NCBI RefSeq assembly: GCF_020382885.2
Contig: NC_058506.1
Coordinates: forward strand, 930,001 to 994,000
DNA: 64,000 nt
Source: Scatophagus argus
Taxonomy: Eukaryota > Chordata > Actinopteri > Scatophagidae
Direction of reading: 5' to 3'
Below are positions 15,250-26,778 of the stretch, one piece after another; positions within the stretch are counted from its first letter, which is position 1, and each line of letters begins with the position of its first letter. A program made the translations under genes and the position numbers. The notes beneath the pieces are model-generated. The model saw nothing but the letters and a program-made list of their open reading frames with translations, was not told where the DNA came from and did no database searches.

Positions 15250-16230
15250 GAGGGGCAGGGAGTTGGCTTTATGAAAACTGTGACTCGGAGCTACCTGTAT
15301 TCAGTTTACCCAACATGTTCACCCACCATTTACGGCTTGACGGAGCTCCTGATGAATTCATAGCTATATGATATATATGATAATGAAGTTAATATGCGGG
15401 ACTTAAACGCAACGCCTCTTCTTCTGTCCTTATTGAAACAGTGAATGGTAGCGTTTTGACTTGAAAGCAAAGACCTTGAAACCAGTGTTTGATTTCCCAC
15501 AGTCTCGCGAACAATCTCGTGTGTCACAGCAGCGTAACAACCGTCCATCAGTCTTCCAGTCTTAAAATAAAAGCGCTAATTTCAGGTGTACGTTGCTTCA
15601 CACGGGTATTTACGTTAAGTGTAACCCGCAATTAAGCTACTATAATCACACTATTACCACAGCTACAGTGTACTTACTGCTAAAACCATATCACCGTACC
15701 CAACTTATTCTGAAAAGTATTCCTACATTACCAATGAACCTCACCTTGGAGAAGTACCCCGGCGTTGAGGAAAGCCAGCAACAGAAAACGAGCCGAATCC
15801 ATCCTTATAAAGTAACTCAGCTGTCCGGGCTTGTCGATACCGCTGGTGAGCTTCAAATGAGCAGCTGGAGTCTACAAATGTGTAACGCTTGTGTGTAAGA
15901 ATCGTGGAAAATCCGGCACATATGAAAATCCGTTTCTCACCCTAACCGCAGGTGAAATACAAAAAGTTGAACGCAACGTCATGAGAGGGAGGCGGTGACG
16001 GAAGCTCTTAGGGGGTTTGCTTGGGAGCTTTTGCTTTCGGATGTTGCTTTGAGGTGCTGTGGGAAATATGGACACTTCCACGTGCACACAGAGACCAGCA
16101 AACAAAGCGCATAGCCACGGTAGTTGTTGTTGAATGTCCTGATATTACTGATGCGGAAGCAGAGCTTCGAACTATTCGCTTAACAATGAGAACGACCTGT
16201 AAAGTAGCTTAGACTACCTGGCAACAAGGC
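15250..16230 (-). promoter_or_regulatory. CpG-richer block, candidate promoter/5' region of a minus-strand gene
   Basis: CpG dinucleotides are visibly commoner here (for example CGCGGGAGGGGC, CCCCGGCGTTGAGG, GGCGGTGACGG) than in the preceding 15 kb. The block surrounds a start codon with a good Kozak context on the minus strand. Transcription would be expected to begin somewhere between about 15850 and 16150 and run leftward. I could not pick a core promoter element. Confidence 0.4.
15745..15802 (-). CDS. candidate first coding exon with signal peptide; gene unidentified
   Basis: On the minus strand an ATG in context AGGATGG opens MDSARFLLLAFLNAGVLLQ, then one G and a consensus donor (CAAG|GTGAGG). 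The product looks like a signal peptide: a basic N-region followed by a hydrophobic core. The exon ends in phase 1, the usual phase for a signal-peptide exon that precedes immunoglobulin-type or other extracellular domains. The surrounding CpG-richer DNA supports a 5' gene end. No second exon could be recognised in the 15.7 kb downstream, so the protein family is unknown. It could be a chance match, since the exon is only 58 nt. Confidence 0.5.
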
Positions 16231-16279
16231 AGCACTAGGCCCGCACACTTACCGCCTGTATTAGGTTCCAGGGTCCGTC

Positions 16280-16359
16280 AGGTGTGTTAGGCTCCAGCCC
16301 CCCCACATGTGTGACCCTTCACGGATAACACCGTACAGAAAATGAATGGATGAATGGAT
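16280..16359 (+). repeat. degenerate RTE-type retroposon 3' tail
   Basis: The sequence TTAGGCTCCAGCC, a GGATAA core and a GAATGGATGAATGG ending are a decayed version of the tail at 24540-24653 and resemble the 3' end of the RTE/Rex3-like element near 26756. It is a short 3'-end fragment with no coding part. Confidence 0.55.
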
Positions 16360-16989
16360 TGCTCAATAATTCTGTGTACTAGCACATGTAGACCAAAGGC
16401 CCCAAATTTTGGTCTCCGACCTGACACACCTCACCAGGTCTTATTCATCAGAAACTCACAGCAAAGTTTACGAGAGGCATTCGAAGGCAGCATTTATTGC
16501 ACTTTGCTCTCCCCACCTTCGAGCCAGCGTTTTAAATTACGCAGCTAGACTGCTATCAAATAAAAAGAAGAGACCATATGCGGACTAATTCATTTTCAAT
16601 AACTGGCGATGGACATTTCTAATCTATCCACTGTTTATTTTTTTGTGCATACAAATTTCTTTCATTTCATGGGAGCACGTCACGATCTTGTATTTCGTTG
16701 GACCAACTGACTGGATAAACGTCTTGTCCCATCTTTATTTTAGAGGTACAAAAGGTATATTGCCTGGATGATTTGGTTTCTATAAATAAAGCTTACTTAC
16801 ACTGTTTTAGAAAAATGGCGTCTGGGCTGGGATGGTCCTAGTAACAGAACGTAAATATAACGTTAACCTATGGTTAGCTAACCTGAAGGTTAGTTAGAAC
16901 CTAACCAAGAACTAACGTTAAAAGAATGTTCCCTCATGGTTATACAGAAACCTAACGAAGCAACGATCCCTAAACGAAGGAAATCATAA

Positions 16990-17330
16990 TGCTTCAACAT
17001 ATGAAGACATTGTGGACAATGCTATGCTTCCAACTTTGTGGCAGCTGTTTGGGGAAGGCCTTTAGCTATTCCAGCATGGCTGTGCCCCAGTGCACAAAGC
17101 AAGGTCCATAAATACATGGTTGGATCAGCTTGGTGTGGAAGAACTTGACTGGCCTGCACAGAGTCCTGACCTCAACCCCATTAAACACCTTTGGAATGAA
17201 CTGGAAAGGAGATTTCGAGCCAGACCTTTTCATCCAACACCAGTGCCTGACCTCATAAATGCTCTACTGCATGTATGGGCAAAAATATTGTGGAAAAACA
17301 CTGTTGTAGCTGCAAAGCTGTCTATTTAGA
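16990..17330 (+). pseudogene. Tc1/mariner transposase C-terminal remnant
   Basis: The reading frame gives the end of the Tc1 catalytic domain, including APVHKARSI and the diagnostic WPAQSPDLNP followed by HLWNELERR. It lacks the N-terminal DNA-binding half. It has an in-frame stop just before the LFQH segment, and the acidic catalytic residue normally found there reads as glycine (QHGCAPVH). It is therefore dead. No inverted repeats were found around it. Confidence 0.85.
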
Positions 17331-17739
17331 ATGCACACAGGAGCAGGCCAAGATGGACCAGCCACTGGCACAGACACCTGATCTTTTTTAAAGGACGAAA
17401 CTGTCATTATTCAGTGTTTCTGTTACTATCAGCGTGTCCCATGAAAAGTCTAAAAGAAACATATTAGTCTGTCTCACAATACTGTTTGACACTAACTCAT
17501 TTGTGATTTTCAACCCCAAGCCCATTTGTTCACTCCAAAGAAATAATAAATAATAAAAGAATGTCCCTTCAGGGATAGATAAAGGGATTCTGATTCTGAA
17601 TAAACTTTGAAAAAGGGCTTACAGACATCTAAAATAGCATTTTTTTTAACAAATCTTACTCAAACAGGAGGAATTCATGCACTTCTTGAACACTATTTTC
17701 AGCTGCAGATTTGGTGCATAGGAGGGGTTATTTCCCTCA

Positions 17740-18790
17740 GCAAACCTCAGTAGTAATGATTTTATGACCCTTTTAAATGACAAAATTTTACCCATTAGAG
17801 ACAAAATTCATCACCTCCCAATCTCTACTGGTACTGATCTACCTTCAAACACTGGGGCCTTGGAAACAGCTGTAGAACAAGATAATTATCTAGACTGCTT
17901 TTCTCCCATTGACCTTCAGCAATTAAACTCATTGTTCTCTTCATTTAAACCAACAACATGCCTCTTAGACCCCATCCCAAGTACTAGATATGATAAATTT
18001 CTCTCTAATAACTTAACTCAGTCCTTTAAAGTAGCTGTAATCAAACCTCTCCTTTAGAAGTGTACTCTTGGGTGGGTCACCCAATAGCTCCATTGGTAGA
18101 GTGTGCAACCCATGAACTGAGTCTATCTGTCCTCTGCAGTGGCCACAGTTTTGACTCCCGCCTGTGGTTCATTTGTTGTCCTGTGGTTCATCCTCCCCTC
18201 TCTCTGCCCCCCTTCCTGTCATATCTTTAGCTGTTCTATCGAATCCTCCATAGACACAAAAGTGACGGAGTTCCCAGGGGTTCTGTGCTCGGACTAATAT
18301 TATTCACCTTATATGTGGTCCAGGTTGGTGATATTATTAGGAAACACTCCATACATTTTCATTGTTGATGATGAGACAATTATACAATTATACTTATGAA
18401 TGAAACCAGATGAACCCAACCAGCAAACCAAACTTCAGGCATGTCTTAAAGACATATAAAAACCTGGATGACTGGTGATTTTCTACATCTAGACTCTGGA
18501 TGGTGTTACCTTAGCCTCCATCCCCACTTTAAGGAATCTGGTTATTTTTGATCAGGATATGCCCTTTCACCTTTGCAACATTGCAAAACATTAGATGCAT
18601 TCTGTCTCAATAAGATGCAGAAAAACTCTATGCATTTATTACCTCCAGGCTGGACTATTGCAACTCCCTTTTATCACACTGCCCCAATAAGTCCCTAAAG
18701 ACTCTCCAGTTAATTCAGAATGCTGCTGCATGTGTACTGACAAAAACAAAACTCATCTTGTCTTGGGTCTCTCTCTGTCTGTAAAGAGTA
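17740..18790 (+). pseudogene. L2-like LINE fragment (reverse transcriptase region)
   Basis: The first part reads [11 protein letters not shown], the linker between endonuclease and reverse transcriptase seen in the complete copy at 27670-30666. Later parts match its C-terminal half (hairpin-thumb region and the DYCNSLL segment) with many stops, frameshifts and deletions. A tRNA-derived SINE (18066-18250) interrupts it. Confidence 0.75.
18066..18250 (+). mobile_element. tRNA-derived SINE in L2 debris
   Basis: A tRNA-like head has an A-box-like AATAGCTCCATTGG (about 18084-18097) and a B-box-like GTTTTGACTCCC (about 18148-18159). A body and a pyrimidine-rich CCTCCCC-CTCTCTGCCCC stretch follow. 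The L2 reading frame resumes on the right side. The B box departs from the GGTTCGANTCC consensus, so the copy is old. Confidence 0.65.
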
Positions 18791-18799
18791 GGTTAAAGA

Positions 18800-19560
18800 C
18801 ATGCTCTAAAGTAAAGTGTCATTAGATAACTTTTTAGCACAATTATTTTTAATTATTAGGTTGTTACTACATTTTCAAACTAGATCTGCCAGTAATTACA
18901 ACAATTTCTAAATTATGCTTAAAAAAAATACCCTTTTTATCTGTCCATTTATTCATTTTATTTTATTTTTTATTCAGAGTAGGTGCACATTGTGTGTGGC
19001 AACTATTTGCTTTATCTCTGCTAAATATAATTCCTTCACAAACTAGCACAATAGCTTCTCCTTGGTAGAAGCAAAATTGTTTACTAGCAATTACCATATC
19101 CCTTGGTCTACTAATTCTACAGGTGCTGTAATTACGCTGCATACCTGCTTTAAGCTTAGCTTCTTACAGGATAAGAAAACAATTGAGAAAATCAGTAGGT
19201 AATTAAAAAAAACTGTAGAATGAGATAAAAACAACCAACCTGGCACTAACATATTGGAAACTGTCCCCTAAAGGCTCTCTATAAAAGGAAGCTATCAGGC
19301 ACTGAGGAGCAGGATGGCAGTTTCTCAAAAGAGCAGTCAGATGGTCACCAGAAGACAGAAACTCACCAGGGACATCTAGTGGACACATGTGGAATGACTG
19401 GCTGTGGAAAGTTACAGTACAGGGATAGCACCTTTTATTTAGCTTATGTCCATCTTTGTCTCACTTGTACTTCCCTCTTGCTCCTCAGACAGACATTAAG
19501 GAAATTATAATGACAGTACACCTGATTAATTTCTATTTTAACATGGAACGAAAAATAAAA
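18800..19560. other. non-coding DNA, nothing recognised
   Basis: AT-rich sequence between repeats. I see no coding or RNA signal. Confidence 0.45.
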
Positions 19561-19571
19561 CCCATAAAGTC

Positions 19572-19829
19572 GTGGATCAGCGGTTAGGGTGTCGGACCCG
19601 TAACCGGTGGATCGCTGGTTCGATTCCCCGTACCGGTGTCCATGGCTGAGGTACCCTTGAGCAAGGTACCTAACCCCCACTGCTCCCCGGGCGCTGCACG
19701 CGGTCGCCCACTGCCCCGGGTTTGCTGTGTGTGTGTGCACGTCACTTGGGTGGGTTAAATGCAGAGAACAAATTTCGTTGGAGTGAGTTCCCTCCAATGA
19801 CAAAATATGTCACTTTAATCTTTAATCTT
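19572..19829 (+). mobile_element. tRNA-derived SINE, family A, copy 1
   Basis: The head carries an A-box-like TGGATCAGCGG (19573-19583) and a consensus B box GGTTCGATTCC (19617-19627). The body includes CCCCGGGCGCTGCACGCGG and the 3' end has AATCTTT repeats. A 7-bp direct repeat, TAAAGTC, sits at 19565-19571 and 19830-19836 and is the likely target-site duplication. A nearly identical copy lies at 40451-40703, so the family is young. It is not a functional tRNA: the cloverleaf does not close and the body is appended. Confidence 0.85.
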
Positions 19830-19959
19830 TAAAGTCATGTCTGCATAAATCACATAGGGAAAGTCCCTCTGTTTACCTAGCCTATATTAATTTGCTTGTG
19901 TATAATGAATGTACTGTATTAGAGTTACAGTCACTTAGCAGATGAGGAATTATCTAAAG

Positions 19960-20176
19960 CAGGGCTGGCCAGTTAATTTCTACATGCGTCCATATGTAAA
20001 TAATAAAAACACCAGCCTTTTCAAAATAAAAGCAACACACTTGTATTGCATGCATGCAATATTTATGCACAGCATAAGTACTTGTTCATTTGTGTTTATG
20101 ACTGACATACTGCGGGCCAGACAGGGATGCCCAATGGGCTGTATGTAGCCCACAGGCTGTAAAATGCCCAGGTCTG
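19960..20176. mobile_element. short hAT-type non-autonomous element (MITE)
   Basis: The left end CAGGGCTGGCCA and the inverted right end CAGACCTGGGCA form imperfect hAT-like terminal repeats. The 8-bp flanks are ATCTAAAG (19952-19959) and GTCTAAAG (20177-20184), seven of eight identical, as expected for an hAT target duplication. The 217-bp interior has no transposase and has a typical GCCCACAGGCTGTAAAATGCCCA ending. Confidence 0.75.
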
Positions 20177-20184
20177 GTCTAAAG

Positions 20185-20352
20185 TGAAACAAGCACAAAC
20201 TAATGGTTAAAGTGCCTCCTATTGGTGTATCTGAGGAAAATTGAATTAACCAAAATTGTGGTACTGGACAAAATTTAGTACTGGACTATTCCAAGTATGA
20301 AAATGATAATCAATGAACTCTTTCTGTTGCTGTTCGTGTGTTTATGCGTTTA

Positions 20353-20385
<33 letters not shown>

Positions 20386-21430
20386 AAGAGAGAGTGGCAG
20401 AGAAAGAGAAAGGCACGCTCTACTTTGAAGTGTCACTGCTGCCCTCCTCTACGTAATGGCAGGTTCAAAGACAGGTTCTGTGATTCTCTTGTCATCTTTT
20501 CTTATACAACACCCCAACTCTCTTTCTCAGTAACTGAGCATCTTGCTGATAGACTCTCCCTTTGAGTCCATGGTACAGTTTTCAGCACAGCTTAAAAAGA
20601 AATTCCATCCTATTATTTTCAGGCAGAGTCAAACAAAGCTTGTCATGTAGATGAAAGTGAATGGCAGACCATGCAAATATAAGCACCCAGATGGCTGAAG
20701 TTAGCAATCCAGATTCAAAACACAAGGCAAAGACAGTCTAATTGGCCGCAATGGAACATAACTTCTTAAAGCAAAGCCTATTCTTGCATTGTAGTTGTCT
20801 TTCCTGAATTTACCTAATGTCGCTGTGTTTGGCCTCGGAACACAAACTCACTTCAGATGTATGTTTCACAACTTACTCTCAACTAATTTACCAGGAAGCC
20901 ATGGAAAGAAACACAGCCAAACACTTATTATTTACATGGGATTTTACATGGAATCCGGATAGCATGCTGCACTTTGAATAGGAATTCAATGTGTATCTGG
21001 TAAATGTAGCTGTAATTCAATACCTCCATACTGTTTCAGTCACACATGTCAGCACAAATGTTATTCCTGACTTTATATCAATACAAACTCAGTTTCACAA
21101 AGTGAATATACATGCTGGATTAGAATATGATCACTACTTGAAATAAAAATCACTGTGTTTAGAATGTGTCTGATGTCTGCTATTTAGACTGTGATGTTAA
21201 CCAACAATGCACTATGTAGAAAACACCATGTGGATGTCATGGCGTGTTAGTTTTGGTTATGTTTTGTCTTTTGGTTTATGAGTCCATGTGCCATGTTTCA
21301 TTTTTGTCTTGTCATGTGTATTTGTTTCCATGTGTTATGTTCAAGGTTTTTGTCATGTCCTGTTTTATTTTGAAAGCGTCACTTCCCCTATGTGTCTGTT
21401 TCATGTACCTTTCATGTACCCAGTGTCTCT
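20185..21430. other. non-coding DNA with a (TG)n(AG)n microsatellite
   Basis: A TG run at about 20355-20368 passes into an AG run to about 20394. Nothing else is recognisable up to the L1 remnant. Confidence 0.5.
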
Positions 21431-21439
21431 ATCACCATA

Positions 21440-22050
21440 GCCGCTAGCCAACAACTTGCACCACATATCATGGCTAATCAACAAGAAAGTGCCAAATGGA
21501 AATGTAGCTCCACCAAACTAATGGTAAATATCAGCAAAGAAAACAAAATGATAACCAACAAGACTGAACAACTGAATTCCACACTAAGGACTTTGCAACA
21601 GAAAACAGTACTTACTGAGAAGAAACAAGATGTGGATAACTTCTCAGGATGCATTGCTCAGGCTCAACAGTTGGTAAACAATCTAAATGCAAAGGTGGAT
21701 GACATGGAAAATTGTTCTCAGAGGTGCAGTCTCTGTGGGATTACTAGAGGGGTCGAAAGGAAACAGCCCCACCAAATTTGTGGAGAAACTGCTCCAACAA
21801 CAGTTTTCCTAACCGGATGAAGGTCCGGCACACCCACTGGACACTCATCGAAAGGCCAGGTCAACCATTCTGCCTTTAATAATGCAATTCCTCCACTACC
21901 AGGATGACAAACAGTCTTTGACACTGTCTCATCAGCTGGGCACTTTAGCTCTAAAACCTAACACTGCTGAAACATGCAGTAAAGGTCTGCATGTTACTTC
22001 CTATCGATGTGCTACATTTGTGCTGAGAAGTGCAAATTCAACTCCCACAG
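21440..22050 (+). pseudogene. L1-like LINE ORF1 remnant
   Basis: A heptad-rich, likely coiled-coil stretch is followed by KVDDMENCSQR, the RNA-binding-domain entry typical of L1/Tx1-type ORF1 proteins. After a frameshift comes FLHYQDDKQ and a LGTLA segment of the same domain. The frame breaks at least twice. It belongs with the ORF2 pieces immediately to the right. Confidence 0.6.
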
Positions 22051-22169
22051 TTCCAGGAAGGGTGGAGGGGCAGGGCGGGAGGGAAGTTTTTTTTTAGCTT
22101 TTATTCATTCATTCATGTTTATTATTCTGTTCTTTATGAAAACCTTGTTTTGTTGCAGTGTAGATAAAT

Positions 22170-22625
22170 GCAAACTTTATGTGTGCTGCACAGAATAAGC
22201 AGCTGAATAAATATTTATCTTGTGTCATATCTGACCATGCTCCCATCTCTGACTTTCAAGTCCATCCTAATGGCCATTCTCAGAAATTCTGTAGGTGGAG
22301 AATTAATCGTGCTTTACTACTGATTTACTACACAATTCAGAATTTGATACATTTATTACCTTTCTTTTTTTTACCATTTATACAAGACACTTTTGAGAAA
22401 ACGCAACCAATATAACATATCAAACATTTATAGAACAGAGAAAGAACTGCTCAGGAAATATTATGAACCGGTGGATGAGGGACATAAATTATTAGCTTGT
22501 CAACTGAAAAAAACAAACAAAACAAATGTCAACATCTATGATTCAAAAAAGGAAGAAAAAAACTCCACTACCACATGTAAGAAAAAAATGAATGATTGTT
22601 TTCAAGGGTTTTACGAGAACTATCC
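22170..22625 (+). pseudogene. L1-like LINE ORF2 remnant (endonuclease end and linker)
   Basis: The frame contains SDHAPI, the C-terminal catalytic SDH of an APE-type endonuclease, followed by degenerate sequence. A second frame holds HKLLACQLKK and FQGFYENYP, which match the linker before the reverse transcriptase of L1-type elements. The remnant stops abruptly at about 22625, where an L2-like sequence begins in the same orientation. Confidence 0.6.
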
Positions 22626-23622
22626 ATAGTTCATTTGAGAGTCTCACTCTCAGCCTGTCTCAGCAAAACTGGAAGTCAGCTTTATTAGTTGTTGTGTATC
22701 GCCCACCTGCCGCTGCTTACTCAGAGTTCCTGTCTGAGTTTTCTGACTTCTTATCTAGTTTAGTGCTCAGTACAGATAAAGTCATTATAGTAGGTGACTT
22801 TAACATTCATATGGATGTTGACTCTGACAGTCAATAGGTTTCTTTCAGATAGTAAATGAACCAACACACTGTCATAATCACACACTGGATCTGGTTCTCA
22901 CCTACGGCCTAGAAACTAAGAACCTGTTAGTTGCCCCTCAAAACTCTCATCTTTCAGACCACTCACACAGATACCTCTCTGCGAATACTGTAGACAGATT
23001 TAGGGATACAATCCCATCACAGCTCCCTTCAGCACTATATACCAGTACACCAGAGCGCAATGATTTAAATATTACTCCTGCAGAAATTGATTGCCTTTTC
23101 AACAACATTGCAGCCATATTACATACAGTTTAATATATGGTTGCCCCACTAAAAAAAGAAGGTTACAAATCAAATCTGTGGTACAATCTAAATATCTGAA
23201 CACTGAAGCAGGAATCAAGACAAATGGAGAGGAAGTGGTACTCCTCCAAATCAGTTGAATCCTAGAGGGCCTGGAGAGATAGTTTGTTGACGTGTAAAAG
23301 GGCCCTTCATAAGGGCCAGAACAGCTTATTATTCATCACTAATAGAGCAAAACAAGAACAACCCATGTTTTCTCTTTAACACTGTAGCCAGGCTGACAAA
23401 GAGTCACAGCTCTGTTGAGCCTTGTATTCTTGCAGCTCTTAGTAGTGAAGATTTTGTGAGTTTCTTCACCAATAAAATCACTAACATTAGAGAAAATGTC
23501 AATCAAGATCTCTCCATGATAGCAAATATACTAAACCTCTTTTAGTCCTAATCCACCTCTGGACAACGTCCTGCCCCTAGACTTCCCTGTGCTAACCTCC
23601 AGTATTAATAAATCTAACCCAG

Positions 23623-24324
23623 TGTAGGAATGATCACAATTATGGAATAATCCAAGGCAGGTTTAAGGTGTGTCACAGATGTGGTTCTTTTGTTCGTCCA
23701 TCTTGGCAAACATCACAGAGTCATCAGAACACCAACAACATATCAACTATTACTAAAAACAAACACATCTAAATCACCTTACATTTGTTATACTATACTG
23801 CACACATATCCATCACCCCACACCAGTTCACACTTGGTTTTCCCCTGGAACTATAAAATCTGTGTGCGTTGCCTGGGGAAGTCTTTTTGCCCGCACACCC
23901 TGAAAACACAAAGACTGGTGAGTACACAACACACTTCTTGATCTACTTAATGCACACTGAGCGATCCAATGCAGCTTCGCTTAGCTCATTGTTTAACCAA
24001 TTAACACATATTTAATATACACATTTAATCCTATGTCCCTATCCTCTAGGTGAAACTGTGTGGCCCATGCAGCACCTACCAGCAAAGTCAAATTCAGACC
24101 TGAAAAAGGACAATAAATATAATGATAAATATTCAATAAATAAGGTAAATATATCCACATAAATGTGTAAACAAGCAATGTGTTAAAATGTATTGTGCAA
24201 ATCTTAAAAGTGCTGTTGCTTTTAAAGTGCCTGTGTAGTTATTAAATTGCATATGTAGTCAAACCCAGTCAAAGTGTGTGGTGCTATATGTGCAAAGCCA
24301 GGTGACGATGTGTCCTTCGTCACA
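23623..24324 (+). mobile_element. probable solo LTR (702 bp)
   Basis: The insert begins TGTAGGAATG and ends TTCGTCACA, so it has TG...CA ends. It is flanked by CCCAG (23618-23622) and CCCAA (24325-24329); the undisturbed L2 copy reads CCCAA at this site, which gives a 5-bp target duplication with one later change. Inside are a TATA-like CTATAAAATC near 23851 and several AATAAA-type signals. There is no coding sequence, consistent with recombination between the two LTRs of a retrotransposon or ERV. The family is unknown. Confidence 0.65.
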
Positions 24325-24466
24325 CCCAACTATGTGTCTTAGACCCCATAGCAACTAAGCTCCTCAAGGACATCTCTTCACTGATTGGTGAGTTCATAGA
24401 TCAGATCAACTTGTCTTTAACAACAGGTTATGTACCACAGGCATTTAAAACTTCTGTTATCAGACT

Positions 24467-24653
24467 GGCTACTCTACATTGCCCCTAGGTGTGAGTGTGT
24501 GTGTGTGTGTGTGTTTGTCTGTCTTTGTGCCTGCAATTGACTGGTGTCCAGTCCAGGGTGTACCCCGCCTCTTGCCCGTAGTTAGCTGGAATAGGCTCCA
24601 GCTCCCAGCGACCCTGATGGATAAGCGGTATAGAAAATGGATGGATGGATGGA
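24467..24653 (+). mobile_element. short retroposon with RTE-type (GGAT)n tail
   Basis: It starts at CTACTCTACATTGCCCC, carries a (TG)n stretch, then CCAGGGTGTACCCCGCC and TAGGCTCCAGCTCCC, and ends in GGATGGATGGATGG. The 3' end resembles that of the RTE/Rex3-like element at 26756, so it was probably mobilised by such a LINE. Confidence 0.7.
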
Positions 24654-26362
24654 TTTCACTTCGTTCACATTAATGATGTTTCCTCTTTATGTACAAGGGT
24701 TAATCACGTGTTGCATAAGGTTCAATGCTTGGGCTGATCCTGTTCACCTTATGCTCCATCGAGGAAATATTATTCAGAGACATGGCAAAAACTTTCATTG
24801 TTATGCTGATGATACCCAGCTGTACCTATCCATAAAGCCTGAAGAAACAGAGTTGTTAGTCAAACTTCAGGCATGTCTTAAAGACATAAAGGACTGGATG
24901 ACCTCCAATTTCAATCAAGTAAAACTGAGGTCATTTGTTTTTGGCCCCAAACATCTCAGAACTAGAATAGCTGATAATATCCTCTCTCTGGACAGCATTA
25001 CTTTGGCGTTATCTTTGATCAGGACACATCATCATATTAAACAGATCTCTAAGACCGCCTTCTTTCACCTCCACAATATTGCTAAGATTAGGAGCATCCT
25101 CTTTCAGAGTGAGTGCCTATCTCTCAGTGAGTTATGTGAGGTATGATGACTCAAATACAACATATACCCAGGGCACAGACTGATAGAACTCATTCATCTA
25201 CACCTGGTGACAAAAAGGATATAACTCAAAGGATTGCAGATCATGACAAATTGGAGCTGAGAACATTTCAGTACACTGACTATAATTCACTGAACTTGAG
25301 GCATGATATAGACCAATAATTTCTTCTCTAACATCAACAACAACTACTACTACACAGATGAACAGTTTAACCAGACCATTATAATGGACAATAAATCATT
25401 GAAGGAGACTGTATGCAAATTTTAATAACATAAAGGAATATTTAAGCCAATTTAAGAAACATTTAAAATTATTGCTATATGAGAAACATGGATCAATGCA
25501 GATAAAGGAATGGAGTTTGAACTGGATGGATATGAATTTAACTGTGTAAACAGAAAGAACAAGAGTGGAGGAGGAATGGCTGTTTATATAGAAAAACAAA
25601 TTGAGCTACAAAATAGTAGAAAATATGACAACTGTGACTGATAACCTATTAGAATGTATAACAATTGACGTATGTGAAGAAAAAAGCGAAAATGTCATAA
25701 TCAGCTGTATATACACAGCACTAGGCTCTAGTGTTGAAGGACTGGACTGTGGAAATGTTTTCAAAAACTAATCAAAAAGTTGTTTTCATTTGTGGTGACT
25801 TAAATATTGTTCTGCTCAATCCAAATAACCATAAAAGTAATGATGTACAGTATGGGTTTATAGCCAAAAATCACTCAACCCAGTAAAATTACATCACATT
25901 GTGCTACTTAAATTGACAACACATTCCCCAGTGACATTGAGAATAGCACAGTGAGTGTACTATCAATTAATGACAACAGTGATCTACCAGTGTTCACAGT
26001 TTATGACAGCAAACACCAGAAAAAACAGCCAGAGAAAAAAGTGAAATACAGACAAGGACAGGGGAAACTGTGAACACGTTAAAGAACGATTTACTGGCAC
26101 AAAATTGGGAACGGGTATACAATGAAAGTGAAATTGATAGTGCATAGGAAACTTTTTTAAGTATATTTATATCATTATATGATCAAAATTGTCCAATAAG
26201 ACGATACTATGAGAAACAAAAATGTAAAGACCAACCATGGCTCACAAAAGGATTACGAAATGCCTTTAAAAATGCACTATACAGAGAATTTATAAAACAA
26301 AGGACTAAAGAGGCAGAAAATAAGTAAATGTATAAGAATGTAGGAAGGAATACAATAGTGAA

Positions 26363-26623
26363 TACAATAATAGTCAAGTCAAGTCAACTTTATTTGTGTA
26401 GCCCATTTTTACAAGCAGTTTGTCTCAAAGGGCTTAACATAACATCAGCAACATCCTCTGCCCTTCGACCCTCACATCGACTAAGGAAAAACTCCCAGAA
26501 AAACCTTTAACAGGAAAAAATGGAAGAAACCCCAGGGTGAGCAACAGAGGAGGGATCCCTCACCCAGGACGGGCAGACGTGCAATGGATGTTGTACAGGC
26601 AACATGTACAACATTACGGCAAT
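26363..26623 (-). mobile_element. solitary L2-type 3' tail insertion with 14-bp target duplication
   Basis: This 261-bp insert is the reverse complement of the 3' end of the L2 element at about 32510-32771, including the TCAAG pentamer tail. The flanks AATACAATAGTGAA are identical at 26349-26362 and 26624-26637. Removing it restores the host LINE reading frame. It is either an extremely 5'-truncated L2 or a SINE using the L2 tail. Confidence 0.85.
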
Positions 26624-26778
26624 AATACAATAGTGAAATATTATACAATAACAAAAAAAATAATAAAGGAATATAGGACATATTAAATTATTAAAGCATT
26701 AAAGCATAGCATTATTAAAAAGGGTGCTAAACAATAAGGTTACCCACAATATTTTCCATCCATCCATCTTCTTCCGCT

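Larger units (their letters stand above)
22626..25115 (+). pseudogene. L2-like LINE ORF2, broken and interrupted twice
   Basis: The sequence follows the intact L2 ORF2 of this window: endonuclease with [14 protein letters not shown] and GDFNIHMD, then the linker, then reverse transcriptase with [11 protein letters not shown]. Stops and frameshifts are frequent and part of the palm is missing. A probable solo LTR (23623-24324) and a short RTE-tail retroposon (24467-24653) are inserted in it. The left end joins L1-like debris with no visible gap. Confidence 0.85.

Noticed and set aside
19572..19640. Possible tRNA gene
   Set aside because: A and B boxes are present but the cloverleaf does not close and a SINE body follows; a second copy confirms a repeat.
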